From Aminivibrio sp. (GTDB lineage: Bacteria; Synergistota; Synergistia; Synergistales; Aminobacteriaceae), in assembly GCF_016756745.1 (NCBI RefSeq), contig NZ_JAESIH010000037.1, positions 19,750 to 83,749 on the forward strand: DNA of 64,000 bases, given 5' to 3'. The notes under the pieces were generated by a model, which searched no databases, had not been told where the DNA came from, and worked only from the letters and a program-made list of their open reading frames with translations. The translations under genes and the position numbers were made by a program. The stretch's first letter is position 1. Each line of letters starts with the position of its first letter. Below, in pieces: positions 44,721-52,814 of the stretch.

Positions 44721-45761
44721 CTATCGAATGAACATGGCGTCTCCGAAGGAAAAAAAACGATACCTCCGGGAAATCGCCTCTCTGTAGGCCTTCATGGTAA
44801 ATTCATATCCTGCGAATGCGGCGACCAGCATAAGGAGAGAACTTTTTGGAAGATGGAAGTTCGTAATCAGCCCATCGATAATTTTAAACCCGTATCCCGG
44901 ATAAATAAACAGTCGGGTCATCCGCTCGCCCGACTCCAATGAACCGTCCTCACCGCCCAGAGATTCAAGGGTCCTTGCCACCGTGGTTCCGGCAGCGATC
45001 ACTTTTCTCCCTCTCCGCTTCGTTTCAAGGATGAGTTCTCTGGTTTCTGCGGGAAGGAAGCAATATTCCTCGTGAATTTTGTGGTCCCTTATGTCCGCGC
45101 TTTTCACCGGGCGGAAGGTGCCGAGCCCCACATGAAGAGTGAGCCGGCCCAGGCGGACGCCTTTTTCCCGCTGGAGCTTCCCGAGCAGCCCGGTGGTGAA
45201 ATGCAGGCTTGCCGTGGGGGCTGCCGCGGAACCGTCCTTTCGGGCGAAAACCGTCTGGTACGACGAACGGGGAACCGACGACGAGGTTATATAGGGGGGA
45301 AGAGGGGTCTCCCCGATTCGCTCCAGGAGGGGAAACACCGCCGTACCTTCCGGAAAGGCGACGCTTCGAACGCCCTCCTCACCCCGGGAACCGACAACAA
45401 TCTCCGTTCCGTCGGCGAGGAAAATCTTCGTTCCCGGAGGATTTTTCCTTCCGGGCTTCACCAGGGCCTCCCACTCCAGAAAGTCGGTGTCCAGCGCCTT
45501 GAGAAGCAGTATTTCCACCTTCCCGCCGCCATTTTTTTTCGAGCCGAAAAGCCGTGCGGGAATCACCCTGGTATCATTCAGCACAAGGAGGTCGCCTTCA
45601 TCCAAAAAGTCCCCCAAAGAGCCGAAGGTGCTGTGGAGAATTTCCTCCCTTTCTCTGAAAAGGACCATGAGACGAGAGGAGCCCCTCGGTTCGGCCGGAT
45701 TCTGGGCGATAAGTTCTTCAGGCAGAAAATAATCGTAGGAAGCGAGGTCGAAAAGGTCCAA
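44721..45761 (-). CDS. queA: S-adenosylmethionine:tRNA ribosyltransferase-isomerase QueA
   Basis: Forms epoxyqueuosine in tRNA from preQ1 and S-adenosylmethionine (346 aa). YDYFLPEELIAQNPAEPRGSSRL, LVLNDTRVIPARLFG, LHVGLGTFRPV and DGLITNFHLPKSSLLMLVAAF match QueA throughout. The start is probably TTG 45761 with GAGG eight bases upstream, which gives the usual length and does not overlap the SpoIID-like gene; the open frame extends further but inside that gene. queA beside ruvB and DUF2905 is a recurring neighbourhood in Firmicutes and Thermotogae. Confidence 0.95.
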   Translation of the reverse strand: MDLFDLASYDYFLPEELIAQNPAEPRGSSRLMVLFREREEILHSTFGSLGDFLDEGDLLVLNDTRVIPARLFGSKKNGGGKVEILLLKALDTDFLEWEALVKPGRKNPPGTKIFLADGTEIVVGSRGEEGVRSVAFPEGTAVFPLLERIGETPLPPYITSSSVPRSSYQTVFARKDGSAAAPTASLHFTTGLLGKLQREKGVRLGRLTLHVGLGTFRPVKSADIRDHKIHEEYCFLPAETRELILETKRRGRKVIAAGTTVARTLESLGGEDGSLESGERMTRLFIYPGYGFKIIDGLITNFHLPKSSLLMLVAAFAGYEFTMKAYREAISRRYRFFSFGDAMFIR

Positions 45762-45775
45762 AGGGATGCGCCTCG

Positions 45776-47167
45776 CTACATTTTCCCGAGGGTGACCCCG
45801 GGAAAGTAAAACTGGATGATTTTTTTGTGGTCCCATCCATTCTCCGCAAGGGTTTTCGCTCCCCATTGAGAAAGGCCGACCCCGTGTCCCCAACCCTTGC
45901 CGCGGAAAACAAACCCTCCCGAAGACGACTGTGGTTGTGAAGGCAGGGATGGTGCCTCGGGTCTCCTGGTCCTGAGTGCGCGGATGAGGTATCCCTTCCG
46001 CTTTTCAGGGTTCAGAAGCATATCCATCAGCTCTTCCGCGTTGAATACCCCCTGCTCCGTGAGGGCTGTGAGCTGCCGTTCCTCGGCAGCGGACATAGGC
46101 GTGTTCGACGTGGGGATGTCCTTCCCTCCCCCGCCGGCAGGGGAGGGGGTCTGTGAACGCAAGGGAAGAGGCATGGGCATGGAGTCGTTGGTTCCTCCCC
46201 TGGACGAGATGGAAAAAAAGGTGCTCTTGATTACGTTGCTGCCTGCAGCCATCCTGAAGGCATGGCTTTTCACCGACTGGGTCCCCCTTGCTCCCACGGC
46301 TACCAGGGTATTGGCCCTGCCGAAAGCATCGGTCTCGCCTATGCGGAGATCGCGGAGAGGCCCCACATCCACCCCGGCCTGCCGAAGAGCATCCTCCACC
46401 TGGGAGGCGGAAAGACGGACCTCCCAGCTGGAGTTCGGCGAGGACACGGGATAGGGTTCGCTGACTCCCCTCAGATAGGGCATGGAGCCACCCCAAACGT
46501 TGGTCACGTCCGCAGTGGCTCCCCCGCTGTCCGAGTGGAAAGGAGTGAAGGCGAGATCCCCGCCATGGAGCACCACGACGCCCCTCGTCGCGGAGATTGC
46601 CTGATCGGCCCTTTTGTCCTCGGCGTTTATTCCCCGGTAAATCTGGGAAAGGACCGAATCTCTCAGATCGAACCCGTTCTTTCCGTTGTTCTGCCGGATG
46701 CTTCTCAATGCATAGGTTCTGGAAACGATAGCCTGGGCCTTGACGGTCTCCTGGGGCCAGGCGGGATTGATTTCCATCTTGAGGACTCCCCTCAGGTATT
46801 CTTCAAGATCGAGCACATTGACCAGGGTAATCCCCGCCCCGGAAGAAATGATTCGGAAAGTCCCCCGGTATCGTCTTCCGTTGAAGGAGAGAGGGGATTT
46901 CCCGGAAATCGTGACTGGGAGCCGGAAAGAATGGTTGCCGGTCTTTACCGTCCCTGCGCCCGCAGCCCGGAATTCTGCGGTGCCGCCTATGGAGTGTCGC
47001 TTTCCGGCGCCATCGGCGGCGGTCATCGCCGATGCCGAGGAAATCCTGACGGTGGACTGGCCGATAGAAAGTCCCACCGACACCATTCTCGCTTCTGCCC
47101 GGAAAGACGGAAGGAAAAGGAAGAGAATGATCAGGGCGGCGAATGAAACTCGAAGCGTTCGATGCAT
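45776..47167 (-). CDS. SpoIID/LytB-domain cell-wall protein
   Basis: 463 aa with a signal peptide (about residues 1-27). The SpoIID domain shows in EEYLRGVLKMEINPAWP, KAQAIVSRTYAL, THSDSGG-type FHSDSGGATADV and the final GKGWGHGVGLSQWGAK. Between the penultimate and the last motif lies an insertion of about 100 residues rich in Pro, Ser and Arg (about 330-425). SpoIID cuts peptidoglycan at naked glycan in sporulating bacteria; no sporulation genes are present here, so a vegetative or division role is more likely. GGAGGTTGCC precedes the ATG. Confidence 0.88.
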   Translation of the reverse strand: MHRTLRVSFAALIILFLFLPSFRAEARMVSVGLSIGQSTVRISSASAMTAADGAGKRHSIGGTAEFRAAGAGTVKTGNHSFRLPVTISGKSPLSFNGRRYRGTFRIISSGAGITLVNVLDLEEYLRGVLKMEINPAWPQETVKAQAIVSRTYALRSIRQNNGKNGFDLRDSVLSQIYRGINAEDKRADQAISATRGVVVLHGGDLAFTPFHSDSGGATADVTNVWGGSMPYLRGVSEPYPVSSPNSSWEVRLSASQVEDALRQAGVDVGPLRDLRIGETDAFGRANTLVAVGARGTQSVKSHAFRMAAGSNVIKSTFFSISSRGGTNDSMPMPLPLRSQTPSPAGGGGKDIPTSNTPMSAAEERQLTALTEQGVFNAEELMDMLLNPEKRKGYLIRALRTRRPEAPSLPSQPQSSSGGFVFRGKGWGHGVGLSQWGAKTLAENGWDHKKIIQFYFPGVTLGKM

Positions 47168-47192
47168 GAGGCAACCTCCAGTCGTTCATCTG

Positions 47193-47417
47193 TTATTTTA
47201 TCCACCTGGAAATCAGATTGAGTATCAACGTCAGGACGACGCTGACGATGATCATGGTGGTCAGGGGGAAATAGATGGTGACGTTTTTCTTCGTCACGGC
47301 AATGTCTCCGGGCAGTTTACCGAGCATGGGGAAAAACGTGCCGAGAATGTACAGAAGCGCACCCGCCGCCAGAAGAATCGCTCCGGCGGCCATAAGAAGT
47401 TTTCCTGTTCCCGTCAA
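47193..47417 (-). CDS. DUF2905 small membrane protein
   Basis: 74 aa with two hydrophobic helices. GKLLMAAGAILLAAGALLY, then LGKLPGDIAVTKKNVTIYFP and TTMIIVSVVLTLILNL follow the DUF2905 pattern (LG.LPGDI...N..FYFP..TSI..S..L). Function unknown. The start is TTG 47417 with GAGGAGGAATAAG upstream. It stands between ruvB and the SpoIID-like gene, a location recorded for this family in several phyla. Confidence 0.88.
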   Translation of the reverse strand: MTGTGKLLMAAGAILLAAGALLYILGTFFPMLGKLPGDIAVTKKNVTIYFPLTTMIIVSVVLTLILNLISRWIK

Positions 47418-47420
47418 GGC

Positions 47421-48464
47421 TTATTCCTCCTCTGGAAACTGTAGCTGCCACTGTTCCTGCTTTTCTGCGGGCGGTGTTTTCCCGAGATAGAGCCAAGCGT
47501 TTTTCGTGGCTTTTCTTCCCCGGGGGGTCCTTTCAATGAGCCCCTGCTGTATAAGGTACGGCTCGTAAATATCCTCGATCGTCTGGACTTCCTCGTTCAG
47601 GGCCGCACCGAGGGTCGAAAGGCCAACCGGCCCTCCGTCGAACAGTTCGACGATGATCCTCAGGATTCTCCTGTCACCCTCGTCCAGGCCGTTCGAGTCA
47701 AGGCCCAGCATGTCGAGAGCCGTCACGGCAACGGCACCGTCCACGGAGACAAGACCCCGGACCTCCGACACGTCCCGCACTCTCCGCAGAAGCCGAAGAG
47801 CGATCCTGGGAGTTCCCCGGGATCTCCTGGCTATTTCGGCGGCTGCCTCTTCCCGGAGGGAAATTCCCAAGACTCTCGCTCCCCGGGCCACGATCCCGGC
47901 GAGTTCCGTTTCGTCGTAGAGGGAAAGCTGCTCCACGATTCCGAAACGGGCCCGGAGGGGCGACGTGAGGAGTCCGAGGCGGGTTGTCGCTCCAACGAGG
48001 GTGAATTTCGGCAGGGTAAGGCAGATATTATTCGCAAGCGGCCCTTTCCCGACAATGATATGCAGCGAAAAGTCCTCCATCCCCGGATAGAGGATTTCTT
48101 CCACGTTCGAGGGCAGGCGGTGTATTTCGTCAATAAACAGCACGTCGTTGGGCTCCAGATTGGACAATATTGCCGCCAAGTCTCCCGTCTTCTCGAGAGC
48201 GGGCCCGGTGGTGACCCGAAGCTGCCCTCCCATTTCCCTCGCGATGATGCTTGCGAGAGTTGTCTTTCCCAGTCCGGGGGGACCGTAAAACAGGCAGTGG
48301 TCCAAGGATTCGCCCCGCTGCCGGGCGGCCTGGATGAAAATGGAAAGCTTCTCCTTGAGTTTTTCCTGTCCTACAAATTCACCGAGCGACAAGGGCCGGA
48401 GGGAGGTCTCATCCTCCCCCGCCCCGTCGACAGGGTCAAGGAAACGCCGTTTTCCCTCTGTCAC
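47421..48464 (-). CDS. ruvB: Holliday junction ATPase RuvB
   Basis: 347 aa AAA+ motor that drives branch migration with RuvA. Walker [14 protein letters not shown], Walker B FIDEIHRL, sensor region [18 protein letters not shown] and the C-terminal winged helix ([20 protein letters not shown]) are intact. The start is GTG 48464 with GAGGTGATTC upstream. The order yebC-ruvC-ruvA-ruvB is the common one. Confidence 0.97.
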   Translation of the reverse strand: MTEGKRRFLDPVDGAGEDETSLRPLSLGEFVGQEKLKEKLSIFIQAARQRGESLDHCLFYGPPGLGKTTLASIIAREMGGQLRVTTGPALEKTGDLAAILSNLEPNDVLFIDEIHRLPSNVEEILYPGMEDFSLHIIVGKGPLANNICLTLPKFTLVGATTRLGLLTSPLRARFGIVEQLSLYDETELAGIVARGARVLGISLREEAAAEIARRSRGTPRIALRLLRRVRDVSEVRGLVSVDGAVAVTALDMLGLDSNGLDEGDRRILRIIVELFDGGPVGLSTLGAALNEEVQTIEDIYEPYLIQQGLIERTPRGRKATKNAWLYLGKTPPAEKQEQWQLQFPEEE

Positions 48465-48475
48465 CGGGAATCACC

Positions 48476-49078
48476 TCAATTCCGCTTCAGTTCTTTCAGG
48501 GCCATGCGGATAAGCTGCTCCGCCGTGGAATCTTCTTCAACGGCTCCGTCGTTCTTCAGTTTCCTGAAAACGGCCGCCACATCGCCCTGGGAAAAACCGA
48601 GAGATCGAAGACCTTCCATGGCGAGATCAAGGCTCCGACCTTCATGGGACACTCCGTCGATATTCAGGTCGGAGTGTCCCCCTGCAAGATGGCGGTGCAT
48701 TTCGAAACAGAGTCTTTCCGCCGTCTTCCGGCCGATACCGGGGATTTTGACGAGGGACTCGATATCGGAAGAGACGAGCCAGTCGATCACCCTGTCGGAA
48801 GAAGCGGCTTTCAGTATATTCATGGCCATTTTCCCGCCCACACCCTTCACGGTTGTGAGCTTCAGGAAGAGCCCCCGTTCCCGTTCGTCGGCGAACCCGA
48901 ACAGGGACGGACCGGTTTCGGCAAACTGAAGATGGGTCACCAGCAGGGCGGGCTCCCCTTCCCCGCACATGGCGGCCGCTCTTCCGGTGCAGAGAAGCTC
49001 AAAGCCGAATCCTGCCACGTCGATAACCACGATGCTATCGGAAACGGAAACAACCTTACCTGAAAGAAATCGCAGCAT
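48476..49078 (-). CDS. ruvA: Holliday junction branch-migration protein RuvA
   Basis: 200 aa. OB-fold N-terminus (MLRFLSGKVVSVSDS), two helix-hairpin-helix units (LTTVKGVGGKMAMNIL and LVKIPGIGRKTAERL) and a C-terminal RuvB-binding domain after a linker (SLGFSQGDVAAVFRKL). The ATG at 49078 has CAGGAGGAAG upstream; the frame extends 28 codons further, but inside ruvC. Overlaps ruvC by 23 bases. Confidence 0.96.
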   Translation of the reverse strand: MLRFLSGKVVSVSDSIVVIDVAGFGFELLCTGRAAAMCGEGEPALLVTHLQFAETGPSLFGFADERERGLFLKLTTVKGVGGKMAMNILKAASSDRVIDWLVSSDIESLVKIPGIGRKTAERLCFEMHRHLAGGHSDLNIDGVSHEGRSLDLAMEGLRSLGFSQGDVAAVFRKLKNDGAVEEDSTAEQLIRMALKELKRN

Positions 49079-49583
49079 GACTTCCTCCTGACGGAGCGGT
49101 TCTTTTCTCCTCTGCAAAAAGGAAAAAGCCGGCAACAGCGGCGGCAATGGCATCGGCGGCATCGTCGGGTTTCGGTATACAGTCCAGGTTCAGGATGCGC
49201 TGGACCATTTTCTGCACCTGCTCTTTCGGTGCCGTTCCGTAACCGCATACGGCCAGCTTGATCTGGGATGGTTTGGGCTCAAAAACGGGCAGCCCGTACC
49301 TCGCCGCGAGAAGGAGGACAACTCCCCTCGCCTGCCAGACATACTCCGCCGTGCTGATGTTTCTTCCGAAAAAGAGCTTTTCCACCGACATAAAATCAGG
49401 TGAGCAGCACTCAACCTGCTCACCCAGCTTTTCATAAATCATGTTCAGCCGGACGGGGACTGTTTCGGCAGGAGGAGTTTCGACGCAGCCATAGGAAAGG
49501 GATCGAAAAACATGCCCTTCGCAGATCACCGAGGCAAACCCCATCCTTCCCAGTCCGGGATCAATGCCGATGCATTTGAGCAA
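49056..49583 (-). CDS. ruvC: Holliday junction resolvase RuvC
   Basis: 175 aa. The catalytic acids are in GIDPGLGRMG, VEKLFFGRN and DDAADAIAAAV. The start is TTG 49583 (LLKCIGIDPG) with AGAAGGG upstream, giving the normal length; the open frame to 49649 runs into yebC. This gives the usual set of resolvase with RuvAB. Confidence 0.95.
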   Translation of the reverse strand: MLKCIGIDPGLGRMGFASVICEGHVFRSLSYGCVETPPAETVPVRLNMIYEKLGEQVECCSPDFMSVEKLFFGRNISTAEYVWQARGVVLLLAARYGLPVFEPKPSQIKLAVCGYGTAPKEQVQKMVQRILNLDCIPKPDDAADAIAAAVAGFFLFAEEKRTAPSGGSHAAISFR

Positions 49584-49593
49584 TAGCCCTTCT

Positions 49594-50346
49594 CTATCCT
49601 TCCAGGCTTTCCATGATTTCATCGGGAATGTCAAAGTTTCCGTAGACATTCTGGGTATCGTCGTTTTCCTCGAGAAGGTCCATAAGACGAAGCACTTTTC
49701 GCGCCTTCTCGGGGTCGCTGATCTGGACCGTGTTCTTCGGGACCATCTCCGTTTCCGCCCGTTTGATGGAATAGCCTGCCTTTTCCAGGGCGTCCCTCAC
49801 GTCTGAAAGGGATGCAGCATCGGTGTACACCGAGTACCCTTCGTCCTGCTGCTCAAGATCCTCTGCTCCGGCTTCAAGGGCGACGGTCATGAGGTTTTCC
49901 TCATCGAGGTCCTTTCCGCTGACTTCAATTATCCCCTTCCGCTCGAACATCCAGGCGACGCTTCCTGCCTCTCCGAGGGAACCGCCGTTTCTCGTAAGCA
50001 GTGCCCGGATTTCCGATGCCGCCCTGTTCCTGTTGTCCGTCAATACTTCGATGAGGATGGCCACTCCGTTCGGCCCGTAGGCTTCGTAGGTGATCTCCTC
50101 ATACTGGGCTCCCGCTATTTCTCCGGTTCCCCTCTTGATGCCCCTGATGATGTTGTCATTCGGCACGCTCGCAGCCTTTGCCCGGTCGATGGCGGCCTTG
50201 AGGCGCATATTCATGGTTGGATCTCCGCCGCCTTCTTTGGCCGCAATTATAATCGCCTTCACGAGTTTCTGGAACAGATTGCCCCGCTTGGCATCCTGTG
50301 CCGCTTTTCTGTGCTTGATGTTTGCCCATTTTGAATGCCCGGACAA
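49594..50346 (-). CDS. yebC: YebC/PmpR-family regulator
   Basis: 250 aa. SGHSKWANIKHRKAAQDAKRG and RLKAAIDRAKAASVPNDNI are the invariant N-terminal part; YEAYGPNGVAILIEVLTDNRNR follows. Proteins of this family act as transcription regulators or, as found for some members, help ribosomes at polyproline. Start TTG 50346 with GAGGGGTGAG upstream matches the family's usual (M)SGHSKW start. Upstream of ruvC as is usual. Confidence 0.95.
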   Translation of the reverse strand: MSGHSKWANIKHRKAAQDAKRGNLFQKLVKAIIIAAKEGGGDPTMNMRLKAAIDRAKAASVPNDNIIRGIKRGTGEIAGAQYEEITYEAYGPNGVAILIEVLTDNRNRAASEIRALLTRNGGSLGEAGSVAWMFERKGIIEVSGKDLDEENLMTVALEAGAEDLEQQDEGYSVYTDAASLSDVRDALEKAGYSIKRAETEMVPKNTVQISDPEKARKVLRLMDLLEENDDTQNVYGNFDIPDEIMESLEG

Positions 50347-50477
50347 GAAACTCACCCCTCTATAGATCAAAAGAATCACTGCACTGCCTCATAAAACCGG
50401 AAGAAAAGGCGTTCTTCTCCGTCAAAAATGATCCGGCGGGGAGATCGCCCCGATATTGTAGCACAGAGAACCCTCTC

Positions 50478-51101
50478 TCACAGGGCCGTAAGAAAATAAG
50501 AGAGATCTTTTCTTCGGACCTCCTCATATCGCTCCTGCGAAAGAAGATCCCCGGAAAAGCGAAGTTCTTTTCCCCCGCCCTCCGCAGGGGACGGAAGAAC
50601 TTCGCATCCGTCAGGGCTGAAGGCTGCGGGCGGAGCGGAAGAATCCGCCAGAAGCACGAACATTCGGTTTTCCGCCGCCCGTGTTCTTGCCACTGCTTCG
50701 AAGGGGGCCTTTCCGCTCTCCCCCGGAAGAAGGAAGGCCAGAAGAAGGTCAGCCCCTGCCAGGGAAAGGCACCGGGCATGTTCCGGCGCCATCAGATCCG
50801 GCCCCGTGGCAAGGGCACAGAAAAACCGTCCCAGCGGGAAAAAGGCAAAATCCGCCCCGGCTTCCTTTCCGTGCATTCCCCTGTAGCGGAACAGGACATT
50901 GCCGCCGTCATCCAGAAGAAGAAGGGAACCGTCGTCTTCAATGCCAAGAAAAGCGCTGGCATTGAGAACGCGTGACGGAGAGCAGACAACACCTCCCCTG
51001 AACAGGGCGATACATGCTTCACCGCGGCGGTCACCACCCAAGGCGGGTACCTTCTTCTGTCCCTTGCCGGGCAAAAGTCTGACACAAAAGAAATTATCCA
51101 A
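50478..51101 (-). CDS. Degenerate carbon-nitrogen hydrolase (nitrilase-fold) protein
   Basis: 207 aa. The order of blocks is that of the nitrilase superfamily: DGGNVLFRYRGMHG (73-78 YRGMHG), GRFFCALATGPDLMAPEHAR (around 92-110), SLAGADLLLAFLLP and ARTRAAENRMFVLLAD (139-153). In active members the second reads YRK.HL and the third ICYD..FPE.AR; here Lys is Gly and the Cys is Thr or Gly, and the N-terminal catalytic Glu part is missing or shortened. A pseudoenzyme is inferred. The start is TTG 51101 with GGGGGAGG upstream. It is divergent from nikR and precedes yebC. Confidence 0.6.
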   Translation of the reverse strand: MDNFFCVRLLPGKGQKKVPALGGDRRGEACIALFRGGVVCSPSRVLNASAFLGIEDDGSLLLLDDGGNVLFRYRGMHGKEAGADFAFFPLGRFFCALATGPDLMAPEHARCLSLAGADLLLAFLLPGESGKAPFEAVARTRAAENRMFVLLADSSAPPAAFSPDGCEVLPSPAEGGGKELRFSGDLLSQERYEEVRRKDLSYFLTAL

Positions 51102-51134
51102 AAAAAACCTCCCCCAAACAGGGAATTTCAGTTT

Positions 51135-51163
51135 ATTATACTCCCTGGAGACATGACGAACAG
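51135..51163 (-). promoter_or_regulatory. Putative promoter for the nitrilase-like gene
   Basis: On the minus strand a perfect TATAAT lies at 51140-51135; the -35 position (51163-51158) reads CTGTTC and is weak. The start of translation at 51101 is ~27 bases beyond the expected start site. The same AT-rich stretch must also serve nikR on the plus strand. Confidence 0.4.
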
Positions 51164-51174
51164 GAGGGGTTTGT

Positions 51175-51582
51175 ATGGATTCGCTCGTTCGATTCGGCGT
51201 GGCCGTTCCGGCATCGCTTCTGTCCGAGTTCGACCTCTACATTAAGAGCAAAGGGCTCCAGAACAGGTCCGAGGCCCTGCGGCAGCTTATCAGGGAACGG
51301 CTTTCGAGGGAAATGTGGTCCCGGGGCGACGGGATCGTTTTCGGCACCGTGACCATCATGTATGACCACCACATCAAAGACGCCACGGGGTCCCTCACTT
51401 CCCTGCAGCATGATTTCGGCGAGGCGATCATCTGCACTACCCACGTCCACGTGGATCATAACAACTGTATGGAATGCATCGTCCTGAAGGGAGACGCAAG
51501 AACCATCAAAAATTTCGAGGATGCCTTGTCTTCCGTCAGGGGAATCAAAACCATCGACATTTCCATTTCCGCCGTATTGTAA
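51175..51582 (+). CDS. nikR: Nickel-responsive regulator NikR
   Basis: 135 aa. Ribbon-helix-helix N-terminus (VRFGVAVPASLLSEFD, SEALRQLIR) and an ACT-like C-terminal domain. The nickel ligands H79, H90, H92 and C98 have the spacing of Escherichia coli NikR (11, 2 and 6). It is expected to repress nickel uptake genes when nickel is high; no nickel transporter, hydrogenase or urease gene is in this window. CAGGAGGGG precedes the ATG. It is followed by a clear terminator. Confidence 0.93.
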   Translation: MDSLVRFGVAVPASLLSEFDLYIKSKGLQNRSEALRQLIRERLSREMWSRGDGIVFGTVTIMYDHHIKDATGSLTSLQHDFGEAIICTTHVHVDHNNCMECIVLKGDARTIKNFEDALSSVRGIKTIDISISAVL

Positions 51583-51583
51583 A

Positions 51584-51612
51584 AAGGGCAGCCGCCGGCT
51601 GCCCTTCTTCAT
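51584..51612 (+). terminator. Rho-independent terminator of nikR
   Basis: AAGGGCAGCC (51584-51593) pairs with GGCTGCCCTT (51597-51606) around three bases and is followed by CTTCTT. It lies between the nikR stop and the stop of the converging zinc-ribbon gene, so may serve both. Confidence 0.8.
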
Positions 51613-51617
51613 CCTCC

Positions 51618-51794
51618 TCAGGTCGAGCAGGAACCGCCCGAGCAACCTCCGCACTTTTTCCTTGACAGCCTTTCGCCCTCAAGAAGCACCAGCACTTTGC
51701 TTCCACAGGAAGGGCATCGGAGAGTACGCTCCCCCTCCCCCAGGCGAAACTCCTCTCCGCAGGAGGCGCAGCGGAAAAGCCTCGTGTTTTCCAT
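51618..51794 (-). CDS. Small zinc-ribbon protein (58 aa)
   Basis: 58 codons, below the usual cut-off for gene finders. Reading gives MENTRLFRCASCGEEF then RTLRCPSCGSKV and a C-terminal tail KCGGCSGGSCST. Two CxxC pairs (RCASCGE and RCPSCGS) form a rubredoxin or FmdB-like zinc ribbon; a second Cys-rich tail (four Cys) follows. GAGGGAAGAGG precedes the ATG at 51794. It lies 25 bases downstream of argF and converges with nikR. No family name is assigned. Confidence 0.75.
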   Translation of the reverse strand: MENTRLFRCASCGEEFRLGEGERTLRCPSCGSKVLVLLEGERLSRKKCGGCSGGSCST

Positions 51795-51819
51795 TCCTCT
51801 TCCCTCCTTGTGGGAAAAA

Positions 51820-52770
51820 TTACTGATTTCCGATGGTGGCCACCATGACCGCCTTTATTGTGTGCATCCTATTCTCCGCCTCATCGAAAACCTTCGAAAA
51901 GGGAGCCTCGAACACGTCTTCCGTAACTTCCTGCCCCTTGACTGCGGGAAGGCAGTGAAGGAATATGGTTCCGTCCTTTCCCGAGGCCTTCATGAGATCC
52001 ATGGAAACCTGGTAGGGCCTCAGGAGAGCTTCCCGTTCCTTTTTCTTTTCCTCTTCGCCCATGGAAACCCAGACATCGGTGTACACCGCATCGGCACCCT
52101 TCACAGCTTCGAAAGGATCTTCAAAAACCGTGACCGAACCGCCGGAGGTCGAGGCTAGGGTCCTGCACTGCTCCAGGAGGCCCGGCTCCGGAAAGAGAGA
52201 GGCCGGGGAGGCGACCACGTAATGCATTCCCAGCTTGGCACATCCGATCATCAGGGCGTTGGACATGTTGTTTCTTCCGTCGCCGCAGTACACGAGGCGC
52301 AATCCCTTCAGAATTCTCCCGAAATTCTCCTGGAGCGTAAGGAAGTCGGCGAGAATCTGGGTCGGGTGGTCTACGTCGGTCAAGCCGTTCCAGACGGGAA
52401 CCCCGGCATATTCCGCAAGTTCCTCCACCATCGACTGCTTGAATCCTCGATATTCTATGCCGTCAAACATCCTTCCCAGGACCCTTGCGGTGTCCTTCAC
52501 ATCTTCCTTGCCTCCGAGGTGAATGTCGTTCTTTCCGAGGAATTCCGGATGTGCCCCCTCGTCGATGCAGGCGACTGTAAAGGCGCAGCGGGTTCGGGTG
52601 GACGCTTTTTCGAACAGCAGCGCAATATTCTTGCCCTGGAGGGCATTGCCCCGTATCCCCGCCCTCTTTTTCGCCTTCAGGTCCGCAGCGAGTTCGAGCA
52701 GGTAATAAATTTCATCCTTCGAGAAATCCATCAGCGTAAGAAAGCTTCTTCCTTTCAGGTTTACCGGCAT
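51820..52770 (-). CDS. argF: Ornithine carbamoyltransferase
   Basis: 316 aa. [11 protein letters not shown] (carbamoyl phosphate loop), [21 protein letters not shown] and FLHCLPA (ornithine loop) are conserved. The enzyme works toward citrulline in arginine synthesis or, as a catabolic form, in the arginine deiminase route. No other arginine gene is in the window, so the direction is unknown. The ATG at 52770 ([11 protein letters not shown]) is preceded by AAAGGGGAAAG; the frame extends to 52848 without a good site. Confidence 0.95.
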   Translation of the reverse strand: MPVNLKGRSFLTLMDFSKDEIYYLLELAADLKAKKRAGIRGNALQGKNIALLFEKASTRTRCAFTVACIDEGAHPEFLGKNDIHLGGKEDVKDTARVLGRMFDGIEYRGFKQSMVEELAEYAGVPVWNGLTDVDHPTQILADFLTLQENFGRILKGLRLVYCGDGRNNMSNALMIGCAKLGMHYVVASPASLFPEPGLLEQCRTLASTSGGSVTVFEDPFEAVKGADAVYTDVWVSMGEEEKKKEREALLRPYQVSMDLMKASGKDGTIFLHCLPAVKGQEVTEDVFEAPFSKVFDEAENRMHTIKAVMVATIGNQ

Positions 52771-52814
52771 TGAGTTCTTTCCCCTTTCCATTTTCCAAGT
52801 GTGTTTATTGTCTC

